From the NCBI GenBank assembly GCA_014885115.2, contig WKLE02003291.1, positions 1 through 21,648 of the forward strand: a stretch of 21,648 nucleotides of DNA, written 5' to 3'. Under the pieces are notes generated by a model that saw nothing but the letters and a program-made list of their open reading frames with translations, was not told the DNA's origin and did no database searches. The DNA comes from Asterionellopsis glacialis (taxonomy: Eukaryota; Bacillariophyta; Plagiogrammaphyceae; Rhaphoneidales; Asterionellopsidaceae). This document shows, piece after piece, positions 1 to 6,969 of this stretch. Numbering within the stretch: position 1 is the first letter of the stretch; each line of letters opens with the position of its first letter. The translations under genes were made by a program, and so were the position numbers.

Positions 1-261
1 CTTCTTTCCGTTCCTGCCGGAGTGTTTACCAAGAGCTACTTCGCCTTCTGGGTGTTGCTCGCGATTGCCTGGGGTTTCGGAGCTGCCATTGTCATTACTA
101 TCCTTCCTCTTAGCGAGAGCAGTGCCGAGATTGGAGATGTTCTCAGTGGTATGGTCAACTATGTAACTGGCAAAAAGCCTGAGGAAGAAGAGGAAGTTGC
201 CAAGGAGGTGGAAGAAGAAGAACCCGCAAAGGAAGTGGAAGAAGTAGAAGCCGAAGCCTAA
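1..261 (+). CDS. C-terminal end of a membrane transporter, DUR3-like urea/Na+ symporter (5' partial)
   Basis: The frame is open from base 1 and ends at TAA 259-261, giving the last 86 residues; the start lies outside the window. One hydrophobic segment is visible (SYFAFWVLLAIAWGFGAAIV), followed by ITILPLSES and a strongly acidic Glu/Val/Ala tail ending VEAEA. A last membrane helix leading into 'xLPLxES' resembles the end of DUR3-type urea transporters of the sodium:solute symporter family, which take up urea at the plasma membrane. That identity rests on a short tail and on recalled family features, so it is tentative; another SSS-family symporter is possible. That it is a polytopic membrane protein is more secure. 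The acidic tail is probably cytosolic. The gene is convergent with the AMMECR1-like gene, with 377 bp between their stops. Confidence 0.55.
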   Translation, partial: LLSVPAGVFTKSYFAFWVLLAIAWGFGAAIVITILPLSESSAEIGDVLSGMVNYVTGKKPEEEEEVAKEVEEEEPAKEVEEVEAEA

Positions 262-638
262 ACTCCGTTTCTACGTTCTGATCATTTGATGTGCTTTAAG
301 CTTGATTTATCTTATTCGATAGGTTGTATTTAGCTTTTTATGTTTTTAGGTGAAGTGATTTGATACGCGATTGTCCTAATTTCAGAATGTTGTATAGGTA
401 ACTATGTTACATGGTTTAGAATTGGAACGAACGCTTTAAAAATATTAGTGAACTAGTGATGTGCAACTTTAAACCTTTATTGTTTTTTGTATATGGAAAA
501 TTGAAGAACCATAATTGTATGAATATTTTGAAATTGTTTCACATTAGTGCGCAAAATTCCAATGTAGGAAAAGTTTAATATTAACTTTTTCTGATCACAC
601 AGCATGGTGGTTTTTACCATTATTACATTCTTTGTCGA
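262..638. other. Convergent 3' spacer, no gene seen
   Basis: AT-rich DNA between two convergent stop codons. It must hold both 3' UTRs. No open frame of interest, RNA gene or repeat was seen. Confidence 0.6.
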
Positions 639-1704
639 TTAAAAAAATACGAAACGATTGCGTTTCTTTTCAGTTTTTAGCGGATCGCTACCTACTACTG
701 AAACATATTCTTGATAGGTTAATCGATGTTTGGAACTTTGGTAACGTGTACATCGAATTTTCTTTAGTAATCCATCTTTGATGGATCCATCATACCCTGC
801 CTTACGTATCAAGGATTGGACTGCAACTTGTTGATCCCAACCCTGCTCCCTTGCAACCTCAGGTAGGTAGGTAGCAGAAAACTCTGCCCCATCTGTTTCA
901 AATTTTATTATAATTCCATGAACTCCAACAATCCAATCATGGCAATGTTCACAATTCTCATATTTCACAAGCAGGGACACAGCAACACGTAATTGTGGTA
1001 CTTCATGACTTCGAATAGGATCAAATCGCTGATCACGGAAAGCACTACACGAAGCAATTTTATGATATGTTTGATATGCAAGAAAAAGATGAGAGATTCA
1101 ACCGACAGTTATGCGTAGGATCTTTGTTCCTTTAAAAAAGTGCCAGAAAACATAAAATTGCGCGCAGTCAATCACCTATGAATTTTCTGTTCAGTTACAC
1201 ATACCTTGTTAATGCGTATTCCCCAACTGCTGTTAGCAGCGGTCGAGGAGCTAGTGTTCCAATACAACCTCGTAAATCAAAATCTCTTGACGATACCGAT
1301 CTACGTTTATCCCAAGTAACAAAGAGTGGAGCCTCAGCAGAGGCTGGAATGGTAGTAGCAAAAGCGGGCATTGTTGCCTCGTCTTCGTCGGCACTACTAC
1401 TATTGGAAGAAAGCCACCCTCTACCAGCATTTGATGATGATGATGTTTTTAGCTCCTTTACCAGAACATCGAAGCAATATTGACACATTTCAGGTGTCGC
1501 TTGGAGCACTAAACTAGATCCTTTAGATTCTGGTTGCTGCACATCATCTCTTGGACTAATTCATTAATTATAGCCAAAATATTTAATATGTATATCAGTT
1601 GTAAGAGGCATGATGAATAACAAGGATACTAGATTATGAATAAAATCTAATGGTACAAGGTGTCACACTCGAGAAAAAAATGCAAATTCAATCTCTCACC
1701 TCAT
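639..1704 (-). CDS. AMMECR1: AMMECR1-domain protein (three exons)
   Basis: Exons on the minus strand, inferred from splice sites and family alignment: 1704-1700, 1555-1205 and 1044-639 (762 nt, 253 aa). Introns are 1699-1556 (144 nt) and 1204-1045 (160 nt), both GT-AG. The second splice restores ALTSAFRDQRF, the usual AMMECR1 sequence. Visible landmarks are PEMCQYCFDVL, PLFVTWDK, the invariant LRGCIGTL (about residue 96), DWIVGVHGI, ATYLPEVAREQGWD and the closing LTYQEY. A Ser/Asp/Glu-rich low-complexity insert of about 40 residues separates the first helix from PLFVTW. The first coding exon contributes only ATG AG: an in-frame TAG lies 24 nt upstream of this ATG, and the second exon has no in-frame ATG before the domain. 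The AMMECR1 family is conserved across life; its biochemical role is not settled. It is divergent from chlP. Confidence 0.85.
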
Positions 1705-1896
1705 GATCGGTTCTTTACTTTTCGACTAGAATTACCACGAGACGAACCAAAGAAATTATCTAGTAAACTAAGAACAAACGTTGCTGATCGTTTCAGTCTT
1801 GCACGTATAGACGAGGTTACAATATTGGGATGCCTAAACGCCAAGCCGATGTCAGTGCTTGCACTGTATATTCTCTGGGTTCTCTCTCAACGGTAG

Positions 1897-1985
1897 CTAG
1901 ACTCTAGACTAGGACTCTCTCTCTAGAGAGAAGGCCTAAGGACCTACTTCTACAGGTACCTGGTAGTCCTAGTCCTGGAGGTTAG
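1897..1985. repeat. Cluster of short palindromic words (CTCTCTAGAGAG / CAGGTACCTG type)
   Basis: Packed with short near-palindromes: TAGACTCTAGACTAG, the perfect 12-bp palindrome CTCTCTAGAGAG at 1919-1930, CTACAGGTACCTGGTAG and CCTAGTCCTGG. The same words recur near 5061-5280, 13523-13605, 13780-13791 and 21001-21245, always outside genes. Function unknown. Confidence 0.6.
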
Positions 1986-2206
1986 GACTGCGACTTTTAA
2001 TAGGAAGCACACAACAAAAAAAACAGTACCGTATGTCTTGGTGTCTTCGAAAAAGACACTGTCAAGCCCCAGGAAATCTGGCGCACACACGACACACGAC
2101 AGAATTTGAGAATATCGGGATGTGTGGTCTGCTTTTCTGTCTGTGCCTCGAGAAGATTTTTTTGCAACCACATCATCAGTCGATTGATTCGACAGTTTTT
2201 CTTGCA

Positions 2207-2231
2207 ACGTCATATTTACGTCATATGACGT
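2207..2231 (+). promoter_or_regulatory. Cluster of three TGACGT/ACGTCA bZIP-type motifs upstream of chlP
   Basis: ACGTCA occurs at 2207-2212 and 2218-2223, and TGACGT at 2226-2231, so three copies of one hexamer (two inverted) fall within 25 bp, about 380 bp before the chlP start codon. This hexamer is the core of the CO2/cAMP-responsive elements described in Phaeodactylum carbonic anhydrase promoters and is bound by bZIP factors. That it works here is inference. Confidence 0.4.
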
Positions 2232-2611
2232 GGCATGACATAAGATTTTCGTGAGAGTGATGCGGTTTGAATAAAGTTCAAGTTCCGGGTTTCTTTAAAG
2301 ACCCATACGCGTGGAAGCTCTGAGTCGAACTAATCAATTATCCAGCCCATAACCAGACGTACGTAATTTTTGAGTTCAACTTCAACAAAAAGCACCGCCG
2401 GAGGAAGCATTCTGCGAATGGATCGTACGAGAAACCAGTAGAACGTACCTGAACGACGAAGACTGGCTGAGGCTCGCTTTCTTCTCTTCTGCTTACTGGA
2501 AGCTATTATTTGTGCTTGGATTCGTCTCTTCCGCATCTTCGTTTTGAAAGACACACAATTTTGTCAGCAGATCTTTTCTTCGGAAAAAATTTAAAATCCA
2601 ACAATACCAAG

Positions 2612-4490
2612 ATGAAGTTCACCCTTGCTCTTTCCGCCATCGCTTCGGCTTCGGCTTTCACACCTTCCTCATTCACCCGGACAACACCTGTTGCCCACCG
2701 TGAAGCCCAATCTTCGGCTCTTTCCATGAAATACAAGGTTGCCGTTGTTGGAGGAGGTCCTTCTGGTGCCTGCGCTGCTGAGATCTTTGCCCAAGAAAAG
2801 GGTATCGATACCGTCATGTTTGAACGTAAGCTCGATAACGCCAAGCCATGCGGAGGTGCCATCCCTCTCTGTATGGTTGGAGAATTCGACCTTCCCGAGA
2901 GTGTTGTTGACCGCAAGGTAAGCCCCCTCATTGATATGTTGAAATCGGACATCCAGTGTAGTGATTGTTTTTTCGTCTGTTTGGGGAAGATCAAGCCTAT
3001 GGCTATAGATGGAAGCATACAGGGTGAAAGCTGAAAGGTCAAAGCGCTTGTAGCATTTGTTCTTCGCTCCATCGTTGTGATGTGGACCAGTGATACCGGT
3101 CGGGATTCCAAAATGCTGTAAATCTTCTTGGATGTTGAAGTCTAGAAATTTAGCCAGTAGGATTTCTACAGGATACCTCTGTAGAACGTTTCGCTTACTC
3201 AGTTACACTCGAAAAAAATTTCGTTGCTGTTACAACGACGACCTCTCTCCACCATGGAATTTCATCAATGCAATATCGTCTTGATCTTGAACTGACCCCG
3301 CGAATTCAACCAAACTGCCCCAACATGTATTGTACAACAAACCGAGCTACAATATATCTCACCCTTGTGCTGGTATCGCATTGAATCTATTTCTTTTGCA
3401 GGTCCGTAAGATGAACCTCATCTCACCCACTGGTGTTGAGGTCAATATCGGAGACACCCTTCAGCCCGATGAATACATTGGTATGTGCCGTCGTGAGATC
3501 CTCGACAAGTACATCCGCGACCGTGCCATCGAATACGGTGCTGAGGTCATTAACGGTCTTGTTACTGGAATTGATATCCCTGTCGACCACAAGACCAGCG
3601 AACGTCCCTACACCGTTCACTACTCAGAGTTCACCGAGGGATCTAATGCCGGTGTTGCCAAGACCATGGAGGTCGATGTTGTTATTGGAGGAGACGGAGC
3701 CAACTCCCGTGTTGCCAAGTCCATGGATGCCGGACAATACAACTTCGCTATTGCTTTCCAAGAGCGTATTAAGATCTCTGATGAAAAGATGGAGTTCTAC
3801 GAAGAAATGGCTGAGATGTACGTGGGTGATGATGTTTCTCCCGATTTCTACGGATGGGTCTTCCCCAAGTACGACCACGTTGGTGTTGGAACCGGAACTG
3901 TTGTCAACCGTCCCGCTATCAAGCAATACCAAAAGGCCATCCGTGACCGTGCCGGAGACAAGATTGCTGGAGGAAAGATCATTAAGGTCGAAGCCCACCC
4001 CATCCCTGAACACTACCGTCCCCGTCGTGTCCAAGGACGTATTGCTCTTGTTGGTGATGCCGCTGGTTACGTTACCAAGTGCTCTGGAGAAGGTATCTAC
4101 TTCGCTGCCAAGTCTGGACGTATGGCTGCTGAAGAAATTGTCAAGCTCATGGATGGAGGAAAGCGTCTTCCTACCCAAGCTGAGATTGAAGAGACTTACA
4201 TTAAGAAGTACGATGGACTTTACGGACCCACTTACGCTGTTCTTGATGCTCTCCAAAAGGTATTCTACGTCAACAACGGTGCCCGCGAAGCTTTCGTTGA
4301 GCTCTGTAACTCCAAATACGTCCAACAAGTGACTTTCGACTCTTACCTTTACAAGAGGGTCCAAGGTAACAACCCACTTGATGACCTCAAGCTTCTTGGT
4401 GAAACCATCGGATGTTTGATTAAGGGATACTCTATCGCTAAGCCTGATGCCGAATTCTCCAACCCTGTTGAGAGCAAGAAGCGCATCTAA
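2612..4490 (+). CDS. chlP: Geranylgeranyl reductase, plastid-targeted (two exons)
   Basis: Exons 2612-2917 and 3402-4490 (464 aa) with a 484-nt GT-AG intron, phase 0, joining DRK to VRKMNLISP. The enzyme reduces the geranylgeranyl chain to phytyl for chlorophyll and tocopherol synthesis, using NADPH, at plastid membranes. The N-terminus MKFTLALSAIASASAF is a signal peptide with the ASAF cleavage motif (Phe16), followed by a Ser/Thr/Arg-rich transit peptide, the targeting signal of diatom plastids. The mature part starts near residue 40 with KVAVVGGGPSGACAA (FAD dinucleotide fold, glycines 47-52). PCGGAIP follows near 79-85, then GDGANS (199-204), FYGWVFPK (251-258) and the second FAD motif GDAAGYVTKCSGEG (320-333). 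Length fits the family plus a presequence. Strong codon bias suggests high expression and explains the long shadow open frames on both strands. Confidence 0.95.
3164..3186. repeat. Perfect 8-bp inverted repeat inside the chlP intron
   Basis: TTCTACAG (3164-3171) and CTGTAGAA (3179-3186) are separated by 7 nt and could form a small hairpin in the intron RNA. No function is known; chance is possible. Confidence 0.35.
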
Positions 4491-4510
4491 GCTCTTTATA
4501 TATTCAACAG

Positions 4511-4516
4511 AATAAA
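4511..4516 (+). terminator. Possible polyadenylation signal AATAAA of chlP
   Basis: A canonical AATAAA lies 20 nt after the chlP stop codon. Diatom polyadenylation signals are loosely defined, and this one is very close to the stop, so its use is uncertain. Confidence 0.3.
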
Positions 4517-5060
4517 CGCAACTTTGAAATTAATGCCAATAACGAAGTCTGCACGCAAATTTTCTTAATTTAAAGCAATCGGGTAAATAAATAGATTGTG
4601 GTTGTATATATTACTCTGGAAACCTGTATAACATTTCAGCTTTTTTTTATTTGCTTAATAGATACCTTATCGCTTTTCTCTGTGTTACAGGCGGGCTACA
4701 GTACTGGACCAAAAATGTTAACAGAGGATGATTGAGGTTGTGCTATGGAGATGGACATATGATTTTTAGCTGCTGTGGAAGTTTTCTTATTGCAGAAACC
4801 AAAACACCTGGCAAAAGACACGCTGGAGTTACCTGGCTATGTTCAAGTTTCAACATGGTGGGAATATCACACACATGAAACCAAAAAAACAACAGCACGG
4901 CCAAACACAGAACACCCGAGCAAGTAAGCACTTACATCATCATAAAGGATAAAGTTATTTGTATTTGTGTTCTCAACGAAAGGGTGTGGCTGGCCTTTCT
5001 TTCGCCCACAGTCAGTTAGTCAGTCACACATAAACTTTGAATTTCTATCGCAAGTCGGAA

Positions 5061-5280
5061 GGTAGTCTCTCTAGAGTCCTCCCTACTGTAATACCTCCCG
5101 GTACCTGCTGGGTGGACCTTTAGCAACTCTCTCTATTTCTCTACTAGAGAGGTCCTTAAAAAACTTACCGTAGGTCCTTGGGGAAAAGGTCCTCTCTAGA
5201 GTCTCTTAGGTGCTACTACGACTAGGTCCTAGTAGAGAGAGAGCCTACCTCTATTCTAGAGAGCCTTCCCACATCCTCTC
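5061..5280. repeat. Cluster of CTCTCTAGAG / TAGTAGAGAG / CCTAGTAG near-palindromes
   Basis: A 220-bp block rich in CTCTCTAGAGTCC, CTACTAGAGAGGTCC, CCTCTCTAGAGTC, ACTAGGTCCTAGTAG and ATTCTAGAGAGCC, with GGTACC-type words between. It uses the same vocabulary as 1897-1985. It has no coding potential and is not an array with regular spacing. Confidence 0.6.
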
Positions 5281-5441
5281 ACCTCACACCGTAGTAGACA
5301 AAAACTTGTTTCTTCGGTTGTACGTCCTACACCATTCAGAAATTATTAGTAGCACTCAACGCGACTGGCTTCAGGAGGGCACACGCTAACGGGAAGAGCT
5401 TTAAGCAGGCAAAATTATTGTCTCCAGTTGCAAGGTAAAGA

Positions 5442-6650
5442 ATGGAACCTTTTGTAAAAACAGTAGATGACGAATCTACAATTGACGACGTAAAGTCTCA
5501 ATTTGCTGGAGATGGTCTTACTCTCATTCTTGCAGTAGCCTCCTTCGACAAAAAATGTAAACCTCTTTTAGATGAAATTGAATCTTCTCTTGAAGAAGAC
5601 TGCAAGTCTAGTGGTGGTTGCTGCGGTGGAATTGCTGTGAAAAATACTCTAGTACTAAAAACCGACGAATCTGACGAACTGGAAGAAATTGCAATTGACT
5701 TGGGTTTGAACAATATTCCCTCCTTTCAAATTTATACGAATGGGAAACTTGTATCAGAATCTGGTGACGATGACGCTGTAACATATTCAGTGATCAAAGC
5801 AGCACTCGACAAGGCATCCTCATCAGCATCTTCATCATCATGCTGCCCTACTGATCAAACACCAGCATGTTGTCCAGATCAAACAGCATGCTGTCCTGAA
5901 CCGACGGATCAGAATGATATTTTGAAACTGGTTTCTACATCGTATGCAAATACTGTAAATAAAACTCAATCATGCTGTGTATCTGTCGACTCCACTTTAA
6001 ATGGGTATTCCGCAGAAGATCTCCTAAAGGCTGGTACTGATGCCAATTTAGGTCTTGGTTGTGGTAATCCATTATCATTTGCTAATTTGAAAGATGGAGA
6101 AACTGTTGTTGATTTAGGTTCTGGTGCTGGAATCGATTGTTTCATTGCTAGTGATAAAGTTGGCCCATCAGGCAAGGTAATTGGTATTGATATGACCCCT
6201 GACATGATTCATACTGCCCGTAAAAATGCCAAAAAGAAAAAGATCAATAATGTACAATTCCGATTGGGAGAAATTGAATACCTCCCAGTGGCGGATAATT
6301 CTGTCGACTGCGTTATTTCCAATTGTGTGATAAATCTTTCTCCAGACAAACCGCAAGTCTTTAAAGATATTTACCGCATTCTAATTGACGGGGGTAGGAT
6401 TGCCATTTCTGATGTTGTCACAAGACCCGAAAAAATCATCCCTGAAGAATTGAAGACGGCAGAAGCCCTTGCTTGCTGAGTCAGTGGGGCACCAGAGATC
6501 GAGAACTTGGATAAGTTCTTGTCTGGTGCCGGGTTTAAGGACATTCAAGTTAACATCAAAGAAGAAAGCCGCGAAGTAATCAAGCAATGGTTGCCAGGTA
6601 GCGGTGCTGAAGACTTCGTCGTTAGTGCAGAGATTACTGCCAGAAAGTAG
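5442..6650 (+). CDS. arsM: Arsenite methyltransferase with N-terminal thioredoxin-like domain; predicted selenoprotein (TGA = Sec346)
   Basis: Starts at ATG 5442; an in-frame TGA lies at 6477-6479 and the frame continues to TAG 6648-6650 (402 aa). The enzyme would methylate As(III) with S-adenosylmethionine. Residues 1-120 look thioredoxin-like (NIPSFQIYTNGK, with Cys39 near the usual active-site position). Residues 134-153 form a linker with three Cys-Cys-Pro units. The methyltransferase part has SCC (177-179), GLGCGNP (204-210), SAM motif I VDLGSGAGID (223-232) and SNCVINLSPDK (Cys295). The TGA follows EALAC and precedes VSGAPE. By family alignment this is the third arsenic-binding cysteine (Cys206 of human AS3MT, Cys224 of Cyanidioschyzon ArsM). 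The sequence after the TGA stays family-like up to PGSGAEDFVVSAEITARK, which argues against a dead gene. A SECIS-like hairpin lies 235 nt beyond the TGA. The alternative, a recent nonsense mutation, is less likely. Automated annotation would probably stop at 6479. Confidence 0.88.
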
Positions 6651-6969
6651 ACAAAATCTTTCAATTACATTACAACTTACGAAATGTTAATTGTGGACTT
6701 CTTTCTTTTCCCGTTTTGTGAATGACTTGGCCCCTCTTATCCGTGACGATTCCATCACGGTAGAAGGTCAATGATAAGTGAAAGCGAGAATTTTATGATG
6801 TCACCACAATTTCCTTCCGATTAAAGCATACGAGTACAATTGTACATTTCTGTACAACCAACTTTAGTTTCACGAGAGAAATAAAGTAAATAACACATTC
6901 TTTGTAATGCAACAAAAATTTACAATAGTATTTAACTTGATTTGTGTATGCCTTCTCTATTATGAACAT
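6651..6969. other. Convergent spacer: arsM 3' UTR and formin 3' end
   Basis: Holds the SECIS-like element (6712-6786), a 12-bp palindrome GTACAATTGTAC (6834-6845) and an AATAAA (6879-6884) that could be the arsM polyadenylation signal. No gene seen. Confidence 0.5.
6712..6786 (+). promoter_or_regulatory. Candidate SECIS element in the arsM 3' UTR
   Basis: SECIS hairpins direct selenocysteine insertion at UGA. Seen here: lower helix CGTTTT (6712-6717) with AAAGCG (6781-6786); then a non-Watson-Crick quartet with 5' UGAC inside AUGA (6722-6726) opposite 3' UGAU (6772-6775); then TTGGCC (6727-6732) paired with GGTCAA (6766-6771); a bulged CC (6733-6734); a weaker 5-bp segment; and CCGTGA (6741-6746) paired with TCACGG (6755-6760) around an 8-nt loop. 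The quartet and overall size fit well. The usual unpaired AA of the apical region is not evident; the CC bulge may replace it, as in some known SECIS elements. Folded by hand, so confidence is moderate. Confidence 0.6.

Larger units (their letters stand above)
1705..2611. other. Divergent spacer between AMMECR1-like gene and chlP
   Basis: 907 bp that must hold both promoters. It contains a low-complexity palindromic repeat cluster (1897-1985) and a cluster of TGACGT/ACGTCA motifs (2207-2231), listed separately. A 78-codon plus-strand open frame at 1660-1896 lies over the AMMECR1-like start and resembles nothing known; I treat it as chance. Confidence 0.6.
4491..5441. other. Spacer between chlP and the arsenite methyltransferase gene
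   Basis: About 950 bp containing the chlP 3' UTR, a repeat cluster (5061-5280, separate entry) and presumably the downstream promoter. GTGTTACAG at about 4682-4690 looks like a splice acceptor, but the frame behind it closes after about 13 codons and I could not assemble a gene from it. Confidence 0.5.

Noticed and set aside
1660..1896. 78-codon plus-strand open frame over the AMMECR1-like 5' end
   Set aside because: No recognisable similarity; it overlaps the start exon and first intron of a better supported gene.
2506..3111. 201-codon minus-strand open frame antisense to chlP exon 1
   Set aside because: Shadow of a strongly codon-biased gene; its sequence resembles no family and it runs across the intron.
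3433..4364. Long open frames on both strands inside chlP exon 2 (3433-4332 +, 3624-4364 -)
   Set aside because: Ser/Thr/Leu/Val-rich shadows explained by the codon bias of chlP; no motifs.
5061..5280. CRISPR-like or tandem array
   Set aside because: The words are palindromic and irregularly spaced, with no constant repeat or spacer length; this is nuclear eukaryotic DNA.
6477..6479. TGA as the true end of a truncated ArsM
   Set aside because: The following 56 codons are in frame, conserved in character and end at a normal stop, and a SECIS-like element follows; recoding fits better than truncation.
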